Assembly: GCA_027052755.1 (NCBI GenBank)
Contig: JALUEN010000238.1
Span: forward strand, 1-7,786
Direction: 5' to 3'
Source of the DNA: a bacterium
GTDB lineage: Bacteria > DRYD01 > JALUEN01
DNA: 7,786 nt
Shown here piece by piece: positions 1 to 5,677 of this stretch. Made by a program: the position numbers and the translations under genes. Position 1 is the first letter of the stretch. Every line of letters starts with the position of its first letter. The notes under the pieces are model-generated. The model saw only the letters and a list, made by a program, of their open reading frames with translations, was not told the origin of the DNA and searched no databases.

Positions 1-90
1 TGAGTTCTCTGCTTCTTGCGTTCTCCTGGGAGTTTGAGAAGTTAGTTTGATTCTTGGATTAATCTTGTGCCCTACTGGTCTGATCTCCAT
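1..90 (-). CDS. Unrecognised protein, N-terminal 30 codons (runs off the left edge)
   Basis: An open frame reads from an ATG at 90-88 to the window edge without a stop, starting MEIRPVGHKINPRIKL and then becoming polar and charged (TPRRTQEAENS). The start is well supported. A GGAGGTGAT ribosome binding site (103-95) lies just upstream, and a sigma70-type promoter and 5' hairpin lie behind that. The visible N-terminus has no signal peptide or membrane segment and looks soluble, probably flexible. I do not recognise the family from 30 residues. It lies downstream of the P-type ATPase on the same strand, but its own promoter suggests it can be expressed independently. Confidence 0.7.
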   Translation of the reverse strand, partial: MEIRPVGHKINPRIKLTSQTPRRTQEAENS

Positions 91-94
91 AAAT

Positions 95-103
95 ATCACC
101 TCC
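95..103 (-). promoter_or_regulatory. Ribosome binding site GGAGGTGAT for the left-edge gene
   Basis: On the minus strand GGAGGTGAT precedes the ATG at 90 by 4 nt, counted from the end of the motif. It is almost fully complementary to the usual anti-Shine-Dalgarno end of bacterial 16S rRNA. It fixes the start of the truncated gene at the left edge. Confidence 0.85.
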
Positions 104-106
104 ATA

Positions 107-126
107 TCTAGGGGTTATCCCCTAGA
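107..126 (-). promoter_or_regulatory. Perfect 8-bp hairpin or operator-like palindrome in the mRNA leader
   Basis: TCTAGGGG (107-114) and CCCCTAGA (119-126) are perfect inverted copies separated by 4 nt. On the minus strand the hairpin lies between the predicted transcription start (about 129-131) and the ribosome binding site (103-95), so it would form almost at the 5' end of the mRNA. No U-tract follows it, so it is a poor terminator for the ATPase gene. It could be a stabilising 5' stem-loop, a regulator-binding operator, or an element controlling translation. The sequence does not decide among these. Confidence 0.7.
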
Positions 127-135
127 ACCATAGAG

Positions 136-163
136 ATTATACCCTAAATAGAGGTCAAGTAAA
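136..163 (-). promoter_or_regulatory. Sigma70-type promoter for the left-edge gene
   Basis: On the minus strand TTTACT (163-158, four of six matches to TTGACA) and a consensus TATAAT (141-136) are separated by 16 nt. The expected transcription start is near 129-131, giving a leader of about 40 nt. A TTGACC sequence also occurs here but lies only 11 nt from TATAAT, too close to act as the -35. The spacer coincides with a near copy of the 3' end of the upstream ATPase gene. Confidence 0.65.
142..158. repeat. Near-copy of the ATPase gene 3' end (copy in promoter spacer)
   Basis: CCCTAAATAGAGGTCAA here matches CCCTAAAGTAGAGGTCAA at 220-237 with a single one-base insertion. The other copy lies inside the last codons of the P-type ATPase gene. 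This copy fills the spacer of the predicted promoter and brushes its -35 box. Confidence 0.6.
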
Positions 164-195
164 GCTCTAAGTTACTTAACATCTTTAACTTTTTC

Positions 196-2022
196 TTAAT
201 TTTTCTCTCCTCTCAGTAGCCCTAAAGTAGAGGTCAATCCTAGTAAGGTTGAGCCGTCATCTCCAAGAGCTGCTATTAGCCAGATGGGTAACATTCCCAT
301 AAGGCCCAAGACTATCACCGCTACTTTTAATATCATAGCGCTACCAATACCTAATCTCAAGACCTTCTCCCTAAGTCTTCCAAGGCGGATGATATCTATG
401 AACCTCCTTATATCACCGCTTAGGATAACAGCATCTGCTATCTCAGCTACTAGGGCATATTGTCCTATAGCTACTCCAAGATCAGCCTCTGCTAGAGCAG
501 GCGCGTCATTCACACCATCACCTATCATAGCTACTTTCTTCCCACTCTCTTGGAACTCTCTAACTATTCTCAACTTATCCTCAGGCTTCACCTCATAAAA
601 GTACTCCTCTAGTCCCAGCTCCTTAGCTATTTTCTCTACCTTCTCCCTCTTATCACCGCTAACAAGTAAAACCTTTAGCCCCATATCTCTCAAGGCCTCT
701 ATTGATTCCTTAGCACCCTCCCTTGGTAGATCTTCTACCTGGAATCCACCTATAACCTTATCTCCTATAGCTAGTAGGACAGAGAGATCTCTCAGCTTCT
801 CCTCCGGTAAGCTGATACCAGATTCTAGGACAAAAGAAGAGCTACCTAGTATAACCCTCTCCCCAGTTCCTAGCTGAGCTACTACTCCTTTACCTGGTAC
901 TTCCTGTATATCCTTAAACTCCACGTGGATATTACTATCTTGAAGTTCCCTTAAGTAGTTAGATAGAGCTCTAGAGACCGGGTGAAGGCTATAACTGCAC
1001 AGCTCTCTAGTTATCCACCTGAACCTCCTCTCATCAAAGTCAAGACATATCTCAGAGGTTACCTTAGGCTCTCCTAGGGTTACCGTTCCCGTCTTATCAA
1101 GGATAACCACGTTAATTCTAGGAGCCGAATCAAGGGGTGGACCACCTTTTAAGACCACACCCCTCTTAGCCATTCTAGCTATGCTCAATATAGTAGTTAC
1201 AGTGCTAGTTATGATGAAGGCACTAGGACATCCCGCTAAGATAACGCTCAAACTCCTGTAAGGATCTAAAAGAGCTGATGCTATCATAAAGGCAAGCAGT
1301 ACAAATATAGTATAAGGTGCTGATATCTTCTCCAGAAAGCTCTCCACTCTCCCCTTTCTCTCAAGTGATTCCTTAACCTGCTTGATGATCATCTGAGCTG
1401 TAGACTCCTTGGGATCCTTGACCACTTTTAAGAGAAGTGGTGAGGTCAGCACCAGTGCCCCACTGGGGACTAGATCCCCCTTCTTGATCTGAAGTGGTTG
1501 AGATTCACCTGTAACTATACTCAAGTCAATAAGCCCCTTCTCCGAGAGGGAGATGCTATCAGCTGGGACTCGCTCCCCCACTCTAACCCTTAGCTTGTCA
1601 TTTAAGCTCAGATCCTCAACGTCAACTTCCTTCTCTGTGTCTCCCTCAACCTTCAATACCCTCTGAGGTATTAACTCCAGGAGTTCCTTTAAACTTCGCT
1701 TTGCCCACGCCTCAGCTATCTCTTCCAGAGCTTCAGCTATACCGAAGAGAGTGTAGATTATAAAACCCTCCATCTTAGCTCCTAACCAGAAGGTAACGAA
1801 CCCTACGATACTCATCAGCGCATCAATGCCGAACTTACCTTCCCTCAGCTCTAAAAGTGCTTTGAAAGCTATGATAGAGGATAAAACGAGAAGTAGCCAT
1901 CCGAGATCAAGCCAGAACTTCTGGGATATAGCACCTAAGAGCGATATCAAGGCAAAAGCAAGCCAGAACTCCTTGCTCTCTAATCTCTCCTCTAGGAGCT
2001 CTAAGGTCTCCCTTAAGATCAT
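196..2022 (-). CDS. Heavy-metal-translocating P1B-type ATPase (Zn/Cd/Pb-type family) without N-terminal metal-binding domain
   Basis: Inner-membrane pump that uses ATP to export (or import) a transition metal ion. Family signatures are complete: TGES (171-174, actuator), phosphorylation motif DKTGT (D309), the P1B-specific HP pair (347-348), and GDGVND (501-506). Hydrophobic stretches around 19-57, 65-98, 233-283 and 555-600 fit an eight-helix P1B core. The TM6 metal motif is CPS (265-267) rather than the usual CPC. K566 and the DDG acidic pair (588-590) near the C-terminus resemble the TM7/TM8 Lys and Asp ligands of ZntA/CadA pumps. No GMxCxxC domain precedes TM1, and 608 residues is short for the family. 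The ATG is preceded by AGGAGG (2035-2030) with 7 nt spacing. It lies 117 nt after the PilC-like gene, separated by a large inverted repeat, so it may be transcribed separately. Metal specificity is uncertain. Confidence 0.93.
   Translation of the reverse strand: MILRETLELLEERLESKEFWLAFALISLLGAISQKFWLDLGWLLLVLSSIIAFKALLELREGKFGIDALMSIVGFVTFWLGAKMEGFIIYTLFGIAEALEEIAEAWAKRSLKELLELIPQRVLKVEGDTEKEVDVEDLSLNDKLRVRVGERVPADSISLSEKGLIDLSIVTGESQPLQIKKGDLVPSGALVLTSPLLLKVVKDPKESTAQMIIKQVKESLERKGRVESFLEKISAPYTIFVLLAFMIASALLDPYRSLSVILAGCPSAFIITSTVTTILSIARMAKRGVVLKGGPPLDSAPRINVVILDKTGTVTLGEPKVTSEICLDFDERRFRWITRELCSYSLHPVSRALSNYLRELQDSNIHVEFKDIQEVPGKGVVAQLGTGERVILGSSSFVLESGISLPEEKLRDLSVLLAIGDKVIGGFQVEDLPREGAKESIEALRDMGLKVLLVSGDKREKVEKIAKELGLEEYFYEVKPEDKLRIVREFQESGKKVAMIGDGVNDAPALAEADLGVAIGQYALVAEIADAVILSGDIRRFIDIIRLGRLREKVLRLGIGSAMILKVAVIVLGLMGMLPIWLIAALGDDGSTLLGLTSTLGLLRGEKN
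220..237. repeat. Near-copy repeat, copy within the ATPase 3' end
   Basis: CCCTAAAGTAGAGGTCAA encodes, on the minus strand, part of the LTSTLG stretch near the C-terminus of the P-type ATPase. It matches 142-158 apart from one extra base. The two copies lie about 60 nt apart in the same orientation. Confidence 0.6.
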
Positions 2023-2059
2023 AGATCATCCTCCTCTCGTTAAAGTTATCCCCATCCAC

Positions 2060-2123
2060 AATTATTAGGTTTCCTTTCTATTTTTTATTTCCTCTAAAAG
2101 GATAAAGGTAACCTAGAATAATT
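2060..2123. repeat. Large imperfect inverted repeat between the PilC-like and ATPase genes
   Basis: The arms 2060-2079 and 2102-2123 pair at 18 positions. The first six outer pairs (AATTAT with ATAATT) are followed by a 2-nt bulge at 2116-2117. Next come six pairs including AGGTT/AACCT, a mismatch, five pairs (CCTTT/AAAGG), a second mismatch and one more pair. The loop is about 22 nt and AT-rich. On the minus strand it begins 16 nt after the PilC-like stop codon and ends 37 nt before the ATPase start. It has no clean U-tract, so it is not a standard terminator. It may be a transcript-end structure, an ATPase leader element or a remnant of a small repeat. Confidence 0.6.
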
Positions 2124-2139
2124 AGAGAGGAGTGAAATA

Positions 2140-3276
2140 TCACTTTGCGTAAGAGTGGACCCAGAAGGCAAGTGCTAAGGTTAGAGCGGAACAGCCCATA
2201 ACTACGGAGATAATCCCTCCAAATAATATCATCATGAGATTTGGGATCTTCATAAGTCGTCTGTAATGCTCCAAGCCAATTTTAAAGTATTTATCCCCTA
2301 GCTTATTCAAGACCCTCACCAAATCTTCCTTAGTCTCAGCTGAGAGGATAAGATTCTTATCTCTAGGATCCCAAATTAACTTAGCTAAGAGCTGAGGAGA
2401 GTTAGTTAATGTGGAGAGATTTCTCCTAACTACCTCAGGAAAGCTAGGGAAGGAATCCCATGAGAGATCAGCGGATATAGCCAGGGCTAGGGCATGAGAT
2501 AGCCTGCTTAAAGCGAAGTAATCAGTTCTTCTAGAGGCGGAGTTAAGGGATAGCTCTAATGGTTTCTCTAGTATGCTATCCATAGCGTTCGGGTAGTTAT
2601 ACTTTAGAGTGTAGAAGAAGAGGGAAAAAGTAAATATACCGAGGAGGATGAAAAGTAATACTAAAAATCCCATGAATAAGTAGAAGATAAAATTAGCTAA
2701 TGAAGCCAGTTTTATACCTCCAAATATCTTTATCAGCCACTCTGGAGGAGGGGACTGAAAAATCCTAACATCTTTAGGAAAAAACTTAACGTTATATAGT
2801 CTATAAGGAAAGCGAAAATATATCCCTCCGGATAGAAAGATAGCTACTAAAAAGAAAGCACTTAGCATAAAAACTGTAAAGATATTAGCTATTTTCATAG
2901 GATCGTTAAGCTCAGCGAATTTCTTTATCCTATCAAACTCCTCCTTAAGCAGTTTAAGGGTCTCTCCTCTCTTCTCACCAGCAGCTAACATTATCAAGGC
3001 GAAGTAGGGGATACCTGCCACTCTACTGAGTCCATCAAAGAGGGACGTAGCTCCCAAGGATAGGAACCTAGTTACTGGCCGAAGGAATAATGAATATCCC
3101 GCTCTATGTCTCTGTATCATATACCTAATATAGTGGTGGTTATCCACTTCGTCGTAGAGGTCATAGAAGTGTTCCTCAAGAACCTCAAAGGGATCTATTC
3201 CTCTCTCCAATGAGATCTTCAAAATTCCTAAAAGGGCTAAGTACTGTGGTGTACCTATCTTATTGAAGACGCTCAA
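2140..3276 (-). CDS. PilC/GspF-like membrane protein (type II secretion system F family)
   Basis: Likely polytopic inner-membrane platform protein of the type II secretion / type IV pilus superfamily. The 378 residues show the two-repeat T2SF plan. The first cytoplasmic helical domain (about 12-125) ends in GEKRGETLKLL (100-110), like the GEESG motif, followed by a TM segment near 130-152. A second long hydrophobic stretch lies at 190-224. A second helical domain (about 255-340) leads to a final TM at 345-372. Length is close to usual PilC/GspF (about 400), but similarity is diffuse and the linker 153-189 is unusual. The start is TTG, supported by AGGAGGT (3290-3284) at 7 nt; no in-frame ATG fits better. 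It follows the aminotransferase by 30 nt, probably in the same operon. No PilB/GspE ATPase, pilin or secretin gene is adjacent, so its partner machine is unknown. Confidence 0.75.
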   Translation of the reverse strand: MSVFNKIGTPQYLALLGILKISLERGIDPFEVLEEHFYDLYDEVDNHHYIRYMIQRHRAGYSLFLRPVTRFLSLGATSLFDGLSRVAGIPYFALIMLAAGEKRGETLKLLKEEFDRIKKFAELNDPMKIANIFTVFMLSAFFLVAIFLSGGIYFRFPYRLYNVKFFPKDVRIFQSPPPEWLIKIFGGIKLASLANFIFYLFMGFLVLLFILLGIFTFSLFFYTLKYNYPNAMDSILEKPLELSLNSASRRTDYFALSRLSHALALAISADLSWDSFPSFPEVVRRNLSTLTNSPQLLAKLIWDPRDKNLILSAETKEDLVRVLNKLGDKYFKIGLEHYRRLMKIPNLMMILFGGIISVVMGCSALTLALAFWVHSYAK

Positions 3277-3283
3277 GAGGGAT

Positions 3284-3290
3284 ACCTCCT
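3284..3290 (-). promoter_or_regulatory. Ribosome binding site AGGAGGT deciding a TTG start
   Basis: On the minus strand AGGAGGT sits 7 nt before TTG at 3276-3274, the start of the PilC/GspF-like gene. The spacing and strength of this site are the main reason to accept the TTG start. Confidence 0.8.
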
Positions 3291-3292
3291 CA

Positions 3293-3305
3293 AACCTCAG
3301 AGGTT
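3293..3305. repeat. 13-bp perfect palindrome AACCTC-A-GAGGTT
   Basis: AACCTC (3293-3298) and GAGGTT (3300-3305) are perfect inverted copies around one A. The palindrome fills part of the 30-nt gap between the aminotransferase stop codon and the ribosome binding site of the PilC-like gene. It resembles AAACTC-A-GAGTTT at 5615-5627. It may be a protein-binding site or a small RNA hairpin modulating translation, or it may be chance. Confidence 0.45.
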
Positions 3306-3306
3306 C

Positions 3307-4440
3307 TCAGAAAAGCTCTCTAGCGGCTTCCCTCAACTTATCCGCTACATACTCAGCTTCCTCATCTATCATGAAGTGCCACATAGGTAGGCTCAGAACC
3401 TCCTCACAAGCTTTCTCAGTCTGCTCTAAACCTTTCGTTGGTTTATAAGCTTGATAAGCGGGCATATCGTAAATTGGATACGGGTAGTAAATAGCGGTGG
3501 TTATCCCCTTATCAAACAGCCAAGTCCTCAATTGATCCCGTTTCCCACCTGGTACCCTGATCGTGTACTGGTGATATACGTGTTTAGCCCATTCCTTCTC
3601 CTGTGGAGGGATTAGAGGCGTATTAGCCAGAGCTTTAGAGTAAATTGATGCTATCTCCCTCCTCCTATCGTTCCAGGCATCTATGTACTTCAGCTTAACG
3701 AGAAGGATTCCAGCCTGTATCTCATCAAGCCTACTGTTATACCCAGGCTCTATTGAGTAGTACTTTCTCTCTGCTCCATGGTTCCTCAAGAGCCGAACCT
3801 TACGAGCTAACTCATCATCGTTAGTAACAACCATCCCTCCATCACCATAAGCGCTGAGGTTCTTAGTGGGGTAAAAGGAGAAAGTGCCCAGGTGCCCTAT
3901 GCTACCAACTTTCCTGGATTTATATTCAGCTCCGAAAGCCTGTGCGCAATCCTCTATCACCTTCAAGCCGTGTCGTTCAGCTATTTCCATTATCGGTCCC
4001 ATATCAGCTGGATGTCCGAATAGGTGAACAACTATTATCGCTTTCGTTCGCGGAGAGATATATGATTCCAGTAGATCAGGGTTAAGGTTAAAGGTATCTG
4101 GTTCTATATCAACGAAGACCGGCTTCGCTCCCAGCTCAACAATTACCTCAGCGTTGGCTAAAAAAGTGAAAGCCACCGTGATTACCTCATCACCTGGGCC
4201 TATCCCTATCGCTCTAAGCGCTATTTTAAGAGCATCAGTTCCTGAGTTCACCCCAACAGCATGTTTAACCCCTAGATATCGGGCTACCTCTTCCTCCAGG
4301 GCTCTTACGTGAGGGCCTAAGATGAAGACACCACTTCTTAAAATCTCCTCCATCCTCTCCATTAATTCATCCTTGAGGAACTCTACCTCCCTCTTCAGCT
4401 CTAAGAGAGGGATACTTCCCTTAGCCGATCCTGATGACAT
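3307..4440 (-). CDS. DegT/DnrJ/EryC1-family PLP-dependent sugar aminotransferase
   Basis: Cytoplasmic enzyme of the fold-type I PLP family that transfers an amino group, usually from glutamate, to a keto-sugar nucleotide during surface-polysaccharide or glycan synthesis. The 377-residue length is typical. Visible landmarks are SGTDAL (66-71, phosphate/cofactor loop), the start of the large domain with [13 protein letters not shown] (83-95), GHPADM (142-147), EDCAQ with cofactor-binding D164 (163-167), and FYPTKN with the Schiff-base lysine K193. [11 protein letters not shown] (233-243) and a C-terminal domain with YHQYTIR (289-295) also fit. The GHPADM form recalls WbpE/WlbC- and QdtB/FdtB-like enzymes, but the substrate cannot be read from sequence. 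The ATG follows GGGTGGTGA (4455-4447) at 6 nt. It lies 24 nt after pdxT, so it is probably co-transcribed. No other sugar-nucleotide genes are in the window. Confidence 0.93.
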   Translation of the reverse strand: MSSGSAKGSIPLLELKREVEFLKDELMERMEEILRSGVFILGPHVRALEEEVARYLGVKHAVGVNSGTDALKIALRAIGIGPGDEVITVAFTFLANAEVIVELGAKPVFVDIEPDTFNLNPDLLESYISPRTKAIIVVHLFGHPADMGPIMEIAERHGLKVIEDCAQAFGAEYKSRKVGSIGHLGTFSFYPTKNLSAYGDGGMVVTNDDELARKVRLLRNHGAERKYYSIEPGYNSRLDEIQAGILLVKLKYIDAWNDRRREIASIYSKALANTPLIPPQEKEWAKHVYHQYTIRVPGGKRDQLRTWLFDKGITTAIYYPYPIYDMPAYQAYKPTKGLEQTEKACEEVLSLPMWHFMIDEEAEYVADKLREAARELF

Positions 4441-4464
4441 CTAAGTTCACCACCCAGTTCCAGG

Positions 4465-5154
4465 TTAATCGCTAGCTTCGTCCAAGCACTGATCCTCTAT
4501 ACACTTAAACCCTGCCATTACCTCTAAGAAATACCTGTGAACGTAGTAATACGGCAACCTGTTCAGGTTATTCTTATCTGGGATGTATATTGTTCCAAGC
4601 TCAGGTAGAGCTAGGTTAAGCTCAGGGTGAAAGGTAGCACCTAAGATGTTACCCTGTCTAACTAAAATCGGCTTACCGTTATGCTCAGCTAATACCTCTA
4701 CTTCCTCGCCTACCTCTTCTATCATAGGCGCTCTTATAAATATCGCTCTATAAGGTTTTTCTAAGCCTTTAATAGAGATATCCGCCTCAAAGCTGTCAAC
4801 CTGCCTACCATAAGCGTTTCTCTTAACAGTAATGTCTAGAACGCCAAGTGTTAACTGTCCCTCTTTCTTATCAACCACATTTTTCGCTAGAAGTATCAGC
4901 CCCGCACAGGTACCGAATACAGGGAGCCCGTTCTCTATCCTCTCCTTAAGTGGGGCAAAGAGATCCATATACTCCATGAGAGTAGAGAAAGTTGTGCTTT
5001 CTCCACCCGGTATTATCAGAGCATCTAAGTAATCTAACTGTTCAGGATACCTAACCTCTATAACCTGATCCACCAGATCGGGCGCCCCTTTCAATAAAAC
5101 GTATTTGTGCTCCCTAACATCCCCTTGAAGCGCTAGGATACCAACTCTTCCCAT
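4465..5154 (-). CDS. pdxT: Pyridoxal 5'-phosphate synthase glutaminase subunit PdxT
   Basis: Class I-type glutamine amidotransferase that releases ammonia from glutamine and channels it to PdxS (PLP synthase) in the DXP-independent vitamin B6 pathway. With the start at 5154 the protein has 229 residues. It shows VGILALQGDVREH (4-16), GGEST (50-54), the nucleophile C83 in FGTCAG (80-85), RNAYGRQVDSFE (112-123), and the catalytic His/Glu in FHPE (H176, E178). The ATG at 5154 is chosen over an in-frame ATG at 5217 because GGAGGTG (5167-5161) precedes it by 6 nt and the family motif starts right after it. The longer frame would also overlap the upstream HIT gene. The family is usually about 190-200 residues; here extra residues follow FHPEL (about 181-201) and a tail CIEDQCLDEASD ends the protein. 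pdxS, its usual neighbour, is absent. Confidence 0.95.
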   Translation of the reverse strand: MGRVGILALQGDVREHKYVLLKGAPDLVDQVIEVRYPEQLDYLDALIIPGGESTTFSTLMEYMDLFAPLKERIENGLPVFGTCAGLILLAKNVVDKKEGQLTLGVLDITVKRNAYGRQVDSFEADISIKGLEKPYRAIFIRAPMIEEVGEEVEVLAEHNGKPILVRQGNILGATFHPELNLALPELGTIYIPDKNNLNRLPYYYVHRYFLEVMAGFKCIEDQCLDEASD

Positions 5155-5160
5155 ATTGAA

Positions 5161-5167
5161 CACCTCC
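5161..5167 (-). promoter_or_regulatory. Ribosome binding site GGAGGTG deciding the pdxT start
   Basis: On the minus strand GGAGGTG lies 6 nt before the ATG at 5154-5152. It places the pdxT start 63 nt inside the longest open frame and leaves a 43-nt gap after the HIT gene. Confidence 0.88.
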
Positions 5168-5197
5168 AATTTACTCCGTATATGGTTGTCCCACAAA

Positions 5198-5536
5198 TTA
5201 ACCAGGTGGCCAACCAAACTCCCTACCTCCTAAGAGATGCATGTGAAGATGCCACACAGTCTGACCTGCTCTCTCACCACAGTTTATCACTAACCTGTAT
5301 CCATCAGAGATGCCTAAATCCTCAGCCAGCTTCTTAGCAACGAGGTGCATCTTCCCGATAACCGCTTGATCCTCTTGAGTTATCTCTGAGTGTTTAGAGA
5401 TATGCTTCCTGGGAATAACTAGGACGTGAACAGGAGCTTGAGGGTTTATATCCTTAAAGGCCACTACTTCTTCATCGCTATAGAGTATCTCACTTTTCAG
5501 TTCGCCGTTAGCTATCTTACAGAACACACAGTCCAC
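5198..5536 (-). CDS. HIT-family (HINT-like) nucleotide-binding hydrolase
   Basis: Small cytoplasmic protein of the histidine triad superfamily, HINT branch, whose members hydrolyse purine nucleoside phosphoramidates and related adenylated compounds as dimers. Seen here: CVFCKI (3-8, the N-terminal Cys pair that often binds zinc), VLVIPRKH (38-45), and GQTVWHLHMHLLGGR (91-105) carrying the triad H96, H98 and H100. The length of 112 residues is normal. The start is GTG (5536-5534), with a purine-rich GGGGGGGTGAGGAGGA leader just upstream; no in-frame ATG precedes it. It is the first gene of the leftward cluster, with pdxT following after 43 nt. Its physiological substrate cannot be inferred; a link with PLP synthesis is not established. 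Confidence 0.95.
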   Translation of the reverse strand: MDCVFCKIANGELKSEILYSDEEVVAFKDINPQAPVHVLVIPRKHISKHSEITQEDQAVIGKMHLVAKKLAEDLGISDGYRLVINCGERAGQTVWHLHMHLLGGREFGWPPG

Positions 5537-5552
5537 TCCTCCTCACCCCCCC
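5537..5552 (-). promoter_or_regulatory. Extended purine-rich ribosome binding region before a GTG start
   Basis: Minus-strand GGGGGGGTGAGGAGGA ends directly against the GTG start of the HIT gene. The GGGGTGA part is at workable spacing, while GAGGAGGA is too close to be the main site. The run of seven G is an unusual feature in such a short leader. Confidence 0.6.
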
Positions 5553-5601
5553 TTAAAACTTAACGCTATCCTAATAAAGATTACCTGTAGCTTTAATTAG
5601 T

Positions 5602-5645
5602 TCCTCTTAAGGTAAAACTCAGAGTTTCAGGTAAAACTAAGAGGA
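5602..5645. repeat. Nested inverted and direct repeats in the divergent intergenic region
   Basis: TCCTCTTA (5602-5609) and TAAGAGGA (5638-5645) are perfect inverted arms enclosing a 13-bp palindrome AAACTC-A-GAGTTT (5615-5627). Two direct copies of AGGTAAAACTnAGAG, identical at 14 of 15 positions, start at 5610 and 5629, 19 nt apart. This lies between the divergently transcribed HIT-pdxT cluster and the FAD oxidoreductase gene. Its position and layered symmetry suggest a regulator-binding site for one or both directions. I could not place convincing -35/-10 boxes in this region. Confidence 0.6.
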
Positions 5646-5677
5646 GGGAAAGTTATCCTTAAAGAACTTAGAGAGAG

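Noticed and set aside
107..126. CsoR/RcnR-type metal-repressor operator
   Set aside because: Those operators have C-rich then G-rich half sites (CCCC...GGGG). Here the order is GGGG-N4-CCCC, so the resemblance does not support that specific call even though a metal pump is adjacent.
107..126. Rho-independent terminator of the ATPase gene
   Set aside because: The stem is good but no T-rich tract follows it on the minus strand; the ribosome binding site of the next gene comes instead.
284..598. 104-residue plus-strand open frame
   Set aside because: Antisense shadow of the P-type ATPase, covering its C-terminal motifs; no ribosome binding site or protein signature. The shorter frames at 1826-2068, 3263-3448, 4832-5032 and 6571-6825 are rejected for the same reason.
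2036..2139. Promoter for the P-type ATPase
   Set aside because: AT-rich stretches give TAATAA-like -10 candidates, but none has an acceptable -35 at 16-18 nt. Separate transcription remains possible but is not supported by sequence.
5155..5217. N-terminal extension of PdxT from an upstream ATG
   Set aside because: It would add 21 residues unlike the family, overlap the HIT gene and ignore the strong GGAGGTG site placed right for the ATG at 5154.
5537..5677. Divergent sigma70 promoters
   Set aside because: TTTAAT and TATTAG can be read as -10 boxes on the two strands, but the matching -35 positions carry no TTGACA-like sequence. Only the repeats are reported.
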